Counted from the first letter of the stretch, positions 36,644-45,376 are shown. The stretch: DNA of 64,000 bases from Plantibacter sp. Leaf314 (GCF_001423185.1 NZ_LMOB01000001.1:2738016-2802015); one strand, 5' to 3'. Made by a program: numbers and translations. Notes: generated by a model from the sequence alone, not told the origin.

Positions 36644-37305
36644 CGGTGCAGCACCCGCTTCGCGAGGACGTTGCCCAGTAGTTGCGCGAGCTGCACGAGG
36701 ACGACGAGGGTGATGACGACGAGGCCGACGACGATCCAATCGAACCGCTGGTAGCCGTAGGTCATGGCGAGGTCGCCGAGCCCACCGCCACCGAGTACGC
36801 CGGCCACGGCGGTGGCGTCGACGAGGGCGACGAGGATGTACGTCAGCCCGAGGATGAGCGGCCCGAGCGCCTCAGGGACGACGATCGTGAAGAGCACCCG
36901 CGCGGGGCTCGCCCCCATGGCGGCGCCGGCCTCGATCGCGCCCGGCGAGACGGCGACGAGGTTCGACTCGGAGACGCGCCCGATCGCGACGCTCGCGACG
37001 AGGATGAGCGGGATCGTCGCGGGCAGCGGTCCGAGCCCGGTACCGAACACGAGCCGCGTGAGCGGGATGAGCGCGATCGCGACGATGAGGAACGGCACCG
37101 GCCGGATCACGTTGATGATGAAGTTGAGGACACCGAACACGAGGCGGTTCTGCAGGAGGTTGCCGGGACGGCTCGCGTAGAGGAGCAGGCCCAGCAGGAT
37201 CCCGATGACGGTCGCGACGGCGAAGGCGACGGAGACCATCAACCCCGTCTCGCCGATGGCCTTGAGGAGACGGGGGAAGAACGCCTCCGGGTCGAAGTCA
37301 CGCAT
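36640..37305 (-). CDS. metI: methionine-type ABC transporter permease
   Basis: A 221-aa MetI-family permease, with five transmembrane helices, the FIINVIRPVPFLIVAIALIP segment and an EAGAAMGASPARVL coupling loop. Forms the membrane part of the MetQNI importer. Because it is cotranscribed with two organosulfur monooxygenases, the cargo may be an organosulfur compound rather than methionine. Overlaps metN by 8 bases. Confidence 0.92.
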   Translation of the reverse strand: MRDFDPEAFFPRLLKAIGETGLMVSVAFAVATVIGILLGLLLYASRPGNLLQNRLVFGVLNFIINVIRPVPFLIVAIALIPLTRLVFGTGLGPLPATIPLILVASVAIGRVSESNLVAVSPGAIEAGAAMGASPARVLFTIVVPEALGPLILGLTYILVALVDATAVAGVLGGGGLGDLAMTYGYQRFDWIVVGLVVITLVVLVQLAQLLGNVLAKRVLHR

Positions 37306-38524
37306 GGGTGTGCTCCTTCAGGATGGTGGGGTCCTCGGCGCGTGGTCGCCCTTCGACAGGCTCAGGGACCGAGGCGTGGGCGTCAGGGACAGAGGTGTGG
37401 GCGTCTGGGGCCGAGGGGTCTTGGGCGCTCGGTGCATGCCCTTCGACAGGCTCAGGGACCGAGGGGTGGGCGTCAGGGACCGTGGAGTGCGGCGTCGGCC
37501 CCGGGTCGATGGCGGTGACGGTCGCCGTGGCACGGAGGCCGTCGATGGCGGCGTCGACGCGGTCGTCCGGGCCGAGGAGTTCGACCGTGAGACTGCCGAA
37601 CAGGCGGCCCTGGAGCTCGTCGACCCCACCGAACACGACGTTGAAGTCGATGTCGTTGTCGCGGGCGACCCGCGAGAGGAACGGGTGGTTGGTGTCGCGA
37701 TCCTCGACGTGCAGCTGCACGAGCCGCCCGTGGTGCACGGCCCGGATCTTCGTGAGCACCTCCTCGGAGGGGATGTGGTGCAGGACGGAGGAGACGAAGC
37801 GGCGCGCGGTCGCCGTGCGAGGCGCGGAGAACACCTCGTAGACGCTGCCCTGCTCCACCACCTCGCCGTCCTCCATGACGGCGACCCGGTCGGCGAGCTC
37901 GCGGATGACGTCGATCTCGTGCGTCACCAGCAGGATCGTCACCCCGTACTCGGCGTTCACCCGACGGAGGAGTTCGAGGACCTCGCCGGTCGTCTGCGGG
38001 TCGAGGGCGCTGGTCGCCTCGTCGGAGATGAGGATCTCCGGGCGTGTGGCGAGGGCTCGTGCGATGCCGACGCGCTGCTTCTGTCCACCCGAGAGCTGCG
38101 AGGGGTAGGCGAGCGCTTTGTCGCTCAATCCGACGAACGCGAGGAGTTCCTCCACGCGGTCGAGGATCTCGGCGTCCGGCACCTTCGCGAGCTTCAGCGG
38201 GTAGGCGATGTTCTTGTAGACGGTGCGTGACTCCAGGAGGTTGAACTGCTGGAAGATCATGCCGATCCGTTGGCGTGCCGTGTACAGCGCTGATCCCGAG
38301 AGCGCCGAGATCTCGAGTCCTTCGACGATCACCCGTCCGGTCGTCGGGCGCTCGAGCGCGTTGACGGTGCGCAGGAGCGTCGACTTACCGGCGCCGGAGT
38401 AGCCGACGATGCCGAAGATCTCACCTCGCTCGACCGTCAGGTCGACGTTCCGAAGCGCCTCGAAGGCGCGGCCCTGCACCTCGAACGTCTTGCTGACGTC
38501 CTCGAAGGTGATCGCGGTACTCAT
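37298..38524 (-). CDS. metN: methionine-type ABC transporter ATPase with repeat-derived C-terminal tail
   Basis: A 408-aa ATPase. Walker A GYSGAGKST near residue 40, Q-loop, signature LSGGQKQRVGIARAL, Walker B ILISDEATSAL, H-loop VTHE, then the NIL regulatory domain (about 265-340). Typical MetN ends there, near 340 residues; here about 65 more follow, built from repeated VPDAH and SVPEPVEG units encoded by two copies of the window's dispersed repeat. The AGAGGAG ribosome site supports ATG 38524. Confidence 0.93.
   Translation of the reverse strand: MSTAITFEDVSKTFEVQGRAFEALRNVDLTVERGEIFGIVGYSGAGKSTLLRTVNALERPTTGRVIVEGLEISALSGSALYTARQRIGMIFQQFNLLESRTVYKNIAYPLKLAKVPDAEILDRVEELLAFVGLSDKALAYPSQLSGGQKQRVGIARALATRPEILISDEATSALDPQTTGEVLELLRRVNAEYGVTILLVTHEIDVIRELADRVAVMEDGEVVEQGSVYEVFSAPRTATARRFVSSVLHHIPSEEVLTKIRAVHHGRLVQLHVEDRDTNHPFLSRVARDNDIDFNVVFGGVDELQGRLFGSLTVELLGPDDRVDAAIDGLRATATVTAIDPGPTPHSTVPDAHPSVPEPVEGHAPSAQDPSAPDAHTSVPDAHASVPEPVEGRPRAEDPTILKEHTHA
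37348..37370 (-). repeat. dispersed 23-bp repeat inside metN, copy 1
   Basis: Full copy (reverse complement of the core) translated as VPEPVEGRP near the MetN C-terminus. Confidence 0.85.
37438..37460 (-). repeat. dispersed 23-bp repeat inside metN, copy 2
   Basis: Second full copy, same orientation, 90 bases (30 codons) from copy 1, so the reading frame is kept; also translated as VPEPVEG. Degenerate fragments (GTCAGGGAC) lie between and beyond the two copies. Confidence 0.85.
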
Positions 38525-38584
38525 AGCTGCTCCTCTCGCGGGACGGCCGCCCGGGAGCTCCCGGGCGGCCACTGCGTGGTCGTC

Positions 38585-39565
38585 CTATCCGGCTTCGGTC
38601 TGGAGCTCGGCGAGCTTGTCGCGGAGCTCCTTCACCGGCACCTGGACGAGGATCGAGTTCCCGGCGAACTCGTCGTCGAGGGCCTCGGCGACGCGCGGGT
38701 CGGCGTAGGTCTCCTCGAGGATCTTCCAGGCCGGGTTGTCCTTGTCGTCCTCACGGGTGGCGACGACGTTGACGTAGGGCAGGTTCTTCTCGGAGAGTGA
38801 GTCGTCGAGGAAGAGGGCGTCGTCCTTGGTGATGTTCTGACTCGGGTCGAAGTACGAGGTGCCGACGACGACGGCGGCGAGCGACGGGTCGTCGAACTGC
38901 TGCGGGATGCTCGTCGCCGGCAGCGGCACGAACTGGAGGTTCCGCTCGTTCGCGGTGACGTCCTCGACGGTCGGGAAGTTGCCGGCGTCCGCGGCGATCT
39001 CGATGAGGCCGGCCGCGGCGAGGATGTTCAGCGCGCGACCACCGTTCGACGGGTCGTCGGGGATCGCGACACGGGCGCCGTCGGCGAGGTCCTGCACGTC
39101 ACCGAGCGTCTTCGAGAAGATGCCCCACTGCGTGATCACGGTCGAGAACACCGGCGTGAGGTCGGCGTCGTTCTCCGCGTTGAAGGCGGAGAGGTAGAGG
39201 ATGTGCTGGAACGCGTTCGCGTCGACGGTGCCGGCGACGAGCTCGGTGTTCGGGAGCACCCAGTCCTTCACGTTGACCCACTCGACGTCGAGGCCCTTCT
39301 CGGCGGCGACCTCCTTCACGGCGTCCTGGAACTGCGTGTCCTCGGACACGGCGATCTTGACGCTGAGCCGTTCGGCGGGTGCGCCGGATCCGGTCGCGGC
39401 GTCGGCGGCGCCGTTCTGGCCGCCGACGACGACCGACACGGCGATCGCGATGGCGGCGACGGCGACGGCCGCGATCCCGCCGATCAGGATGGTTCGACGC
39501 TTCCGTTTGCCGGCGGCGATCGACTCGCGCAACTCGCTCGGTCCTGGTCCGGTCTGCTCGGTCAT
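38585..39565 (-). CDS. metQ: MetQ/NlpA family substrate-binding protein with membrane anchor
   Basis: A 326-aa substrate-binding protein of the NlpA/MetQ family: KIAVSEDTQFQDAVKEVA, VNVKDWVLPNTELVAGTVDANAFQH, VAIPDDPSNGGRALNIL. Unlike most MetQ it has no lipobox Cys; the N-terminus is a basic segment followed by one uncleaved-looking helix (about 25-48). This suggests anchoring by the helix. First gene of metQ-metN-metI-monooxygenase operon. GAGGAC ribosome site upstream. Confidence 0.9.
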   Translation of the reverse strand: MTEQTGPGPSELRESIAAGKRKRRTILIGGIAAVAVAAIAIAVSVVVGGQNGAADAATGSGAPAERLSVKIAVSEDTQFQDAVKEVAAEKGLDVEWVNVKDWVLPNTELVAGTVDANAFQHILYLSAFNAENDADLTPVFSTVITQWGIFSKTLGDVQDLADGARVAIPDDPSNGGRALNILAAAGLIEIAADAGNFPTVEDVTANERNLQFVPLPATSIPQQFDDPSLAAVVVGTSYFDPSQNITKDDALFLDDSLSEKNLPYVNVVATREDDKDNPAWKILEETYADPRVAEALDDEFAGNSILVQVPVKELRDKLAELQTEAG

Positions 39566-39787
39566 GAGTGGTCCTCGAATCTGTCTGTGGGTGCACTGGT
39601 GCGTGCACGGGGACAGTCTCCACAGGAGTTCGAGACGACGCTCGTCACGTTACCGAGGGCGGGTCACAGTTCGAGATGAAACGTAAACGCCGGGCGCTCG
39701 GCGGCGGAACGACCTACACTGCGGCACGACGACGAGCCCGACGCCCGCGGGCCTCCGGCGACCCGGACCCGTCGGCGGAGGCCGCAC

Positions 39788-41059
39788 TCAGCCGAGGTCG
39801 TACCGTGCGAGGGCGTCCGCGTCCTGGGCGATCCGCGACGCCCGGCGAGCGGCGTCGAGCGCCTCGACCGGATCGGCCGCCGCAGCCGCCTCGGCCAGGG
39901 CGAGTTGGCGCTTCGCCTCGGCCAGCCGGGTCCTGGCGTCGGCACCCACCCGGTCTCGGTGCGCGGAGATGACGTCAGCCGCGATGCGCAGGTTGCTGTC
40001 GGCCGTGAACATCGCCCCTCGCATCGCCTCACGGGCGTTGTCGAGGCGCCTCCGTTCACTCCGAGCCGTCGCGAGGGCGGCGTCCAGCTCGATGTCGGCG
40101 GCGCGCACCGACTCGAGGCGTCGAGCGGGATCCGGCAGGATGCGCTCGCCGTCCGGCGAGGTCGCGGACTCGGCCAGCAGGAGGGCGCGGTTCGCGCGGT
40201 CGATCGCTCCGGCGATCACATCGGCCGTCTCCGGTCGCTCTGCCGACTCGCGGAGCTCAGCCGCTTCGACGACGACCGTCCGGAGTTCCCGAGCCGCCGC
40301 AGCGAGCTCGGCCTCCGCGGCACCGATGCCCGCAAGCGAACGTTCGACGGCGTCGAGCCGGTCCTCCGCCTGCTGCAGCTCCCGACCGAGGCCGTGGAGT
40401 GCCGCAGCGGTCGGGCGTCCGTCGGCGATCCGCTCGGCCGCGTGCCGCGCGTCCTCCACCGCCTGGTCGACCGTCGTCTGCGCGGTGCGACGGAGCACTC
40501 GGGCGTCCTCGACGGCGCTTGCCGCGTACCGTTCGGCGGCCGACGCGATCGCGAGCCCGGTCGTGGTCAGTCGGTCGCGCGCCCGGTCGATGCGTCGCTC
40601 GAGGTCTCCGAGGAGGTCGGGGGCGGAGCGCTCGGCACCACGCCGTTCGGCGAAGCCGCGCAACCGGGCGGTGAGGGTGCGCTCGACGTCCTCGCAGAGG
40701 TGGACGATGCGTTCGTTCCACTCGCGTCGCTGCCGCTCGGTGTCGGCGACCTCGTCCTCGAGGGCCTGGCGCAGTCGGAAGGCCTCGCCGAGTGCGGCTC
40801 GTGCCGCGGCGACGTCGGCGGCGTATCCGCGTGCGGCCTCGCGTCCGAACTCGGCTTCGGCGAACCCGACCTCGTCCTCGGCCTCACGGACCGCGTCGTC
40901 GGTGCGGACGAGCGCGATGCCGGCGCGACGGTGGAGGTCGTCGATCGACGCGATCGGGGTCTTCGGGGTGCGTCGGCGCAGGAACGCGAGGAGGAGCCAG
41001 ACGATGATGCCGGCGCCGCCGAAGACGATCAGCGAAGGGAGCCACCACAGGTCGACCAT
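39788..41059 (-). CDS. membrane-anchored coiled-coil protein of unknown function
   Basis: A 423-aa protein: one N-terminal transmembrane helix (about 7-28) then some 390 residues of Ala/Glu/Arg-rich helix, predicted cytoplasmic. The C-terminal part (RLAEAKRQLALAEAAAAADPVEALDAARRA...) resembles the tail of actinobacterial TPM-domain proteins, but the TPM domain is missing. A reverse-strand TACACT lies 7 nt before the ATG. Function unknown. Confidence 0.75.
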   Translation of the reverse strand: MVDLWWLPSLIVFGGAGIIVWLLLAFLRRRTPKTPIASIDDLHRRAGIALVRTDDAVREAEDEVGFAEAEFGREAARGYAADVAAARAALGEAFRLRQALEDEVADTERQRREWNERIVHLCEDVERTLTARLRGFAERRGAERSAPDLLGDLERRIDRARDRLTTTGLAIASAAERYAASAVEDARVLRRTAQTTVDQAVEDARHAAERIADGRPTAAALHGLGRELQQAEDRLDAVERSLAGIGAAEAELAAAARELRTVVVEAAELRESAERPETADVIAGAIDRANRALLLAESATSPDGERILPDPARRLESVRAADIELDAALATARSERRRLDNAREAMRGAMFTADSNLRIAADVISAHRDRVGADARTRLAEAKRQLALAEAAAAADPVEALDAARRASRIAQDADALARYDLG

Positions 41060-41066
41060 GGTCTCC

Positions 41067-41072
41067 AGTGTA
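41067..41072 (-). promoter_or_regulatory. -10 box of coiled-coil gene
   Basis: Reverse-strand TACACT, 7 nt before the ATG at 41059; probable leaderless promoter. Confidence 0.4.
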
Positions 41073-41189
41073 CGAACGCGGGGCGGAGGATGGGCTGGGA
41101 GGGGGTGCGGCGGACGGCGGGCCGAGCGGGTCGTTCCGACGCCTGTCGAGCTTCCTCGCGCTGGCGCCTGGAGCGTCGGAACCCGGGTC

Positions 41190-41195
41190 TACGCT
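41190..41195 (+). promoter_or_regulatory. -10 box, leaderless promoter of MFS gene
   Basis: TACGCT exactly 6 nt before the ATG at 41202. Confidence 0.45.
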
Positions 41196-41201
41196 GAGGC
41201 C

Positions 41202-42578
41202 ATGACCCGCCAGCAGCGCCTCGTGCTCACGATCGCGATCCTCTCGTCGTTCGTCGCGTTCCTCGACGGCTCGGTCGTGAACGTCGCGCTGCCGGCGATG
41301 ACGAAGGAGCTCGGCGGTGGCCTCATCGTGCAGCAGTGGGTCGTCGACGCCTACCTCATCACCCTCGGTTCGCTGATCCTGCTCGCGGGGTCCCTGTCCG
41401 ACGCGTTCGGGCGCATCCGCATCCTCCGCATCGGGCTCATCGGCTTCGGCGTGACGTCGATCCTCTGTGCGGTCGCGCCGTCCGCCGAGGTGCTCATCAT
41501 CGCCCGCCTCCTCCAGGGCGGTGCGGCGGCCCTGCTCGTGCCGAGCTCGCTCGCCATCATCATCTCCACCTTCAGCGGCGCCGCGCAGGGCAAGGCGATC
41601 GGCACCTGGACGGCGTGGACCGGGGCCGCCGGCATCACCGGTCCGCTGCTCGGCGGGGTGCTCGTCGACACCCTGTCGTGGCGGCTCATCTTCGCGATCA
41701 ACATCATCCCGATCCTCGTCACGCTGTTCCTCATGATGCGTGCCGACCGGGTGCCGGAGCCCGAGCACCGTCCGCGCATCGACGTCGTCGGCGCCGTGCT
41801 CGGGGCGGTCGGGCTCGGTGGTCCGGTGTTCGCCCTCATCGAGCAGGAGCGCTACAGCTGGGACAGCCCCATGCTCCTCGTGCCGCTCATCGTCGGTGTC
41901 CTCTCCTTCATCGCCTTCCTGTGGTGGGAGCGCCGGCACCCCGATCCGATGCTGCCGCTGTCGTTGTTCCGCGTGCGCAACTTCGGGTTCGGCAACATCG
42001 CGACGGTCTTCATCTACGGTGCGTTGTCGCTCGGGTTCTTCGCGATCGCCGTGTTCATCCAGCAGACGGCCGGCTTCAGCGCGACCCTCGCGGGAATCGC
42101 GACGCTCCCGCCGACGCTCGTCATGCTCGCGTTGTCGTCCTGGTTCGGGAAGCTCGCCGGCACGCACGGGCCGCGGTTGTTCATGACCCTCGGGCCCATC
42201 GTCGCGGGTGTCGGCTTCCTCCTGATGATGGGTGCCCAGCAGGACCTCGACTACTGGCTCCAGTTGTTCCCGGGCATCCTCCTCGTCGGTCTGGGGCTCG
42301 CGATCACGGTCGCGCCGCTCACCGCCGGCATCCTCGGGTCGATCGACCCGGCCCATGCGGGCATCGGTTCGGCCGTGAACAACGCGGTGTCGCGGGTGGC
42401 CGGACTCGTGACGATCGCGCTCGTCGGCATCATCGCCGGTGGTGCGCTCGGCGTCGGGGGATTCTCGCGGGTGGTGCTGGCCACGGCGGTGTTCATGTTC
42501 GTGGGCGGCCTGGTCTCGTTCGTCGGGATCCGGAACCCCAAGGCCGCGGCGGAACCGGCGCCGGCGCCCGCTGCCTGA
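41202..42578 (+). CDS. MFS drug efflux transporter, DHA2 (EmrB/QacA) type
   Basis: A 458-aa proton-coupled efflux protein with 12-14 transmembrane helices. Motif D1 (FLDGSVVNVALPAM) near residue 20, motif A-like GSLSDAFGRIRILRIG, and motif C ITGPLLGGVLVDTLSWR are those of the DHA2 drug/H+ antiporters. Convergent with a MarR gene that may control it. Substrate not predictable. Confidence 0.9.
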   Translation: MTRQQRLVLTIAILSSFVAFLDGSVVNVALPAMTKELGGGLIVQQWVVDAYLITLGSLILLAGSLSDAFGRIRILRIGLIGFGVTSILCAVAPSAEVLIIARLLQGGAAALLVPSSLAIIISTFSGAAQGKAIGTWTAWTGAAGITGPLLGGVLVDTLSWRLIFAINIIPILVTLFLMMRADRVPEPEHRPRIDVVGAVLGAVGLGGPVFALIEQERYSWDSPMLLVPLIVGVLSFIAFLWWERRHPDPMLPLSLFRVRNFGFGNIATVFIYGALSLGFFAIAVFIQQTAGFSATLAGIATLPPTLVMLALSSWFGKLAGTHGPRLFMTLGPIVAGVGFLLMMGAQQDLDYWLQLFPGILLVGLGLAITVAPLTAGILGSIDPAHAGIGSAVNNAVSRVAGLVTIALVGIIAGGALGVGGFSRVVLATAVFMFVGGLVSFVGIRNPKAAAEPAPAPAA

Positions 42579-42604
42579 CCCGCTCCGACCGCTCGTCGCG
42601 TCGG

Positions 42605-43102
42605 TCAGCTCGGTTCGACGGTGGTGCCCGTGACGGCCGGGGCCGTGGTCGCCGCACCGATGACCGCGTGGAGCATCTCGCGGAGCTGTGTCAGATGGTC
42701 GGCGTCCATGCGCAGTTCCTGCATGACCCGGTGAGGGATGGCCTCCGCCTGTGTGCGGAGCTCGCGGCCGGCGGTCGTGAGGGAGACGTCCAGGACGCGC
42801 TCGTCCAACCGGCTGCGGTCGCGCCGGACGAGCCCGGCCGCCTCGAGCCGCTTGAGGAGCGGCGACAGCGTGGCCGGCTCGAGCTGCAGCGCACCACCGA
42901 GGTCTTTGACCGACCGTGGGCTGTGCTGCCACAGCGCGAGCATCACGAGGTACTGCGGATGGGTGAGCCCGAGGGGTTCGAGGATCGGGCGGTAGAGCGA
43001 GATGACGCTTCGTGACGCGACGGCGAGGGCGAAGCAGACCTGGTTCTCCAGCTGGAGGAGGTCGTCGGCCGTGGCGACGGTGGTGGATTCGTTGGCGGTC
43101 AC
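42605..43102 (-). CDS. MarR family regulator with OhrR-like cysteine
   Basis: A 165-aa winged-helix repressor. The N-terminus LENQVCFALAVASRSV places a Cys at residue 23, the position of the peroxide-sensing Cys in OhrR, followed by YRPILEPLGLTHPQYLVML. The helix-turn-helix is SVKDLGGALQLEPATLSPLLKRLEAAGLV. It may therefore sense organic peroxide or hypochlorite. The GTG start is 6 nt after a TACGAT box, so the message is leaderless; a palindrome at 43121-43138 is the likely operator. Confidence 0.9.
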   Translation of the reverse strand: MTANESTTVATADDLLQLENQVCFALAVASRSVISLYRPILEPLGLTHPQYLVMLALWQHSPRSVKDLGGALQLEPATLSPLLKRLEAAGLVRRDRSRLDERVLDVSLTTAGRELRTQAEAIPHRVMQELRMDADHLTQLREMLHAVIGAATTAPAVTGTTVEPS

Positions 43103-43108
43103 GGTCCC

Positions 43109-43133
43109 ATCGTACCCAAATGATTAGTACACT
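43109..43133. promoter_or_regulatory. overlapping divergent leaderless promoters (MarR / small zinc-ribbon gene)
   Basis: Reverse-strand TACGAT (43114-43109) sits 6 nt before the MarR start, with TTGATG about 19 nt upstream of it. Forward TACACT (43128-43133) sits 7 nt before the ATG at 43141. Both flank or overlap the operator palindrome. Confidence 0.5.
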
Positions 43134-43138
43134 CATCA
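43121..43138. promoter_or_regulatory. MarR-type operator palindrome
   Basis: TGATTAGT-AC-ACTCATCA, an 18-bp palindrome with one mismatched pair, covering the forward -10 box and the spacer of the reverse promoter. Size and AT-richness fit a MarR/OhrR binding site. Confidence 0.6.
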
Positions 43139-43140
43139 AT

Positions 43141-43383
43141 ATGAGTGAGAAGCGATCCTTCCGGGAGTCCGTCCGAGAGGCGGGCGGCCTGTACGGCTGG
43201 GTGAACGGGCGGATGTGGAAGGTGCTCGGGCCACCGCCGCTCGGTCCGTACAACGAGGAGCCCCTGCCGCCGTCGGCTCAGTCGGGGTGTCCGATCTGTG
43301 GTCACGCCATGTCGGAACACATCGTCGACCGCACGACCGGCCCGCGCACGCAACTGCACTGCCCGAAGGCGCCCGCCGCCTGA
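43141..43383 (+). CDS. small zinc-ribbon-like protein divergent from MarR
   Basis: An 80-aa protein with a basic N-terminus (residues 1-35, LYGWVNGRMWKVLGPPPLG) and a C-terminal CPICGHAMSEH...LHCP set of Cys and His that could hold one zinc ion. Function unknown. It shares an operator with the MarR gene and has no ribosome site, consistent with a leaderless message. It could be a small redox- or stress-related protein, but that is guesswork. Confidence 0.65.
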   Translation: MSEKRSFRESVREAGGLYGWVNGRMWKVLGPPPLGPYNEEPLPPSAQSGCPICGHAMSEHIVDRTTGPRTQLHCPKAPAA

Positions 43384-43467
43384 CGTCTGACGCCCGGCGC
43401 CCGCAGGTGGATCGAGATCATCCTCTGGGTGCATGCGCCTCCCGCGGCGAGCTGCTGTACTACTGAT

Positions 43468-44508
43468 ATGTCTCATGCGTCGACCAGTAGCCCCGCCATG
43501 CCCAGTCCCTCCGCGTCCCCGACGGCCTCGCCTGCTCGTCGGTGGCAGCTCATCGACGCCCTCCGCGGCTTCGCGCTCGCCGGCATCCTCTTCGTCAACG
43601 TCCCCGACATCACCCGACTCGGTCAGGACATCCCCTTCGACGAGCGGCACGTGAGCACGATGGACCTCGTCCTCGAGTTCGCCGTGCAAACTCGGTTCGT
43701 CCCGATCTTCGCCTTCCTCTTCGGCATGAGCGCCATGTTCGTCATCGAGGGTGCGCGCCGACGCGGTGTGCACCCGCTCCTGCCGATGCTGCTGCGCTAC
43801 CTCGCGCTGTTCGTGATCGGCTTCGCCCACGCCTTCCTCTACCCGGGCGAGATCCTCCGCGAGTACGCGATCTGCGGCCTCCTCATGCTGCCGATCGTGC
43901 TGTGGGCGCCGCGCTGGGTGACGCTCGGCCTCGGCGTCACCCTCACGGTCGCCGCCTACGCCCTCACCGGGGGTGGGCTCGCCACGCTCCCCGGTCTCCT
44001 CCTCGCCGGAGCCGGAGCGGCCGCCTACGGGCTGCCCAAGGTGCTCGACGCTGGCGGACGCCCGGTGTGGATCGCCTTCGCCGGCGCGGTGGTGCTCGCC
44101 GTCCCCGCGCTCTGGTGGCAGACGACGGAGCCCGGAGACCCCCGCTTCACGACCGCCGGTGGCATCGCGGGCGGCGTCCTCGCCATCGTGTACGTCACGG
44201 GCTTCGCCCTGCTCTGGCAGACGCCGGTCCGTCGGGCACTCGCCCTCGTCTTCGAACCGCTCGGGCGGATGGCACTCAGCAACTACCTCGGTGCCTCCGT
44301 CGTCCTCGCCCTCGTCGCACTGGTCGTGCCCTTCCGCGAGTTCGACGACCTCGCGCTCGTCAGCCTCGGCGCGCTCGTCCTCATCGCGATCCAGTCGGTG
44401 CTCAGCCGCCTCTGGCTGCGCCGATTCCAGTACGGTCCGATCGAATGGCTCTGGCGGATGGCGACCTGGCGTCGCGTGGTCCCGTTCCGGAAGCCCGCGC
44501 TCGCCTGA
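43468..44508 (+). CDS. DUF418-type multi-pass membrane protein
   Basis: A 346-aa membrane protein. After a Ser/Pro-rich leader comes IDALRGFALAGILFVNV, the signature of the DUF418/YeiB group, then FAFLFGMSAMFV and 8-10 transmembrane helices. The C-terminal FEPLGRMALSNYLGASVV and YGPIEWLWR match DUF418. Relatives resemble acyltransferases of the envelope but have no proven role. Start ATG 43468 chosen because the conserved domain begins soon after it. Confidence 0.85.
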   Translation: MSHASTSSPAMPSPSASPTASPARRWQLIDALRGFALAGILFVNVPDITRLGQDIPFDERHVSTMDLVLEFAVQTRFVPIFAFLFGMSAMFVIEGARRRGVHPLLPMLLRYLALFVIGFAHAFLYPGEILREYAICGLLMLPIVLWAPRWVTLGLGVTLTVAAYALTGGGLATLPGLLLAGAGAAAYGLPKVLDAGGRPVWIAFAGAVVLAVPALWWQTTEPGDPRFTTAGGIAGGVLAIVYVTGFALLWQTPVRRALALVFEPLGRMALSNYLGASVVLALVALVVPFREFDDLALVSLGALVLIAIQSVLSRLWLRRFQYGPIEWLWRMATWRRVVPFRKPALA

Positions 44509-44544
44509 GGCCCAGCCCGGCTCGGGCGCGCAGGGGACCGACGA

Positions 44545-45348
44545 TCACGGCGAGGGCGCCGCGACGGCAGACGCCGCCATGGCCACGGCGTCGGCGGGTT
44601 CGCGACCGAGGAGGTCACGGAGATCGTCGCCCGTGCCGGCAAGGAATCCGTGGCGGACCGCACTGAAGATCGACAGCAGCATCGGTGGCTGGAACGGTTT
44701 GAGCTGAGCGTGCATGAGCGCCTCCCGGCGTTCGGCGAGTGACGTCGAGTGGAGCCCGACGCCCAGGCGATCGGCCACCTGCCTCGCCGTGATCGGCTCG
44801 CCGACGAGGTCGTACCGGCGTCCGACGTGGGTGCCCGGCGCCATCGCGACGACGGCGGCGGCCTCGGCGAGGTCGGCTCGGGTGACGGCGGCGAGCGCCC
44901 CGTCGCCGAAGGCCGAGTGGAGTGATCCACCGGACCACTCCAGCAACGAACCGAAGAGCTCCGCGTACAGGCCGTTCCGGAGGATCGTCCAGGACAGCGG
45001 GCTGCGTTCCAGCCGCCGCTCCGTCCACCGGTGTGCGAGCGCGAACGCGAGGTGGTCGCCGGCCGTCGCGAGGCTCGTGTAGACGACGTGCCGGACCCCG
45101 TCGCGTTCGGCCGCGGCGATCGCCGTCTCATGGCGGGCGATCACGACGTCGTCCTCGGCTTCGCCGGCCGAGACGAGGACCAGCGTGTCGACGCCGAGGA
45201 AGGAGACGCTGCCGGGGTCGTCGAAGTCGATCCGACGGGCGCCGTCCTGCCCGCTGCGGTTGCTCGCCAGGGGTGCGGCGCCCCGAGCGGTGAGTGCGTC
45301 GAGGATGGCGCTGCCGAGTTGGCCGGTGGTTCCGGTGACGAGGATCAT
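44545..45348 (-). CDS. NAD(P)-binding NmrA-type quinone reductase-like protein
   Basis: A 267-aa atypical short-chain dehydrogenase. N-terminal [15 protein letters not shown] is the NAD(P) site; [15 protein letters not shown] resembles QorB/YtfG NAD(P)H:quinone oxidoreductases. It is divergent from an HxlR regulator, the standard arrangement for redox- or electrophile-induced quinone reductases. AAAGG ribosome site precedes the ATG. Confidence 0.85.
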   Translation of the reverse strand: MILVTGTTGQLGSAILDALTARGAAPLASNRSGQDGARRIDFDDPGSVSFLGVDTLVLVSAGEAEDDVVIARHETAIAAAERDGVRHVVYTSLATAGDHLAFALAHRWTERRLERSPLSWTILRNGLYAELFGSLLEWSGGSLHSAFGDGALAAVTRADLAEAAAVVAMAPGTHVGRRYDLVGEPITARQVADRLGVGLHSTSLAERREALMHAQLKPFQPPMLLSIFSAVRHGFLAGTGDDLRDLLGREPADAVAMAASAVAAPSP

Positions 45349-45376
45349 TTCAGGGCCTTTCGGTGTTCAGGATGAT

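Noticed and set aside
39566..39787. SAM riboswitch upstream of metQ
   Set aside because: The 222-base leader has only short repeats (GTGCAC pair at 39591-39608) and a possible TAACGT box at 39647-39652; no multi-stem SAM-riboswitch layout can be traced.
41336..43015. 559-codon frame overlapping the MFS and MarR genes
   Set aside because: Arg/Pro/Ala-rich composition and complete overlap with two genes that have strong family motifs.
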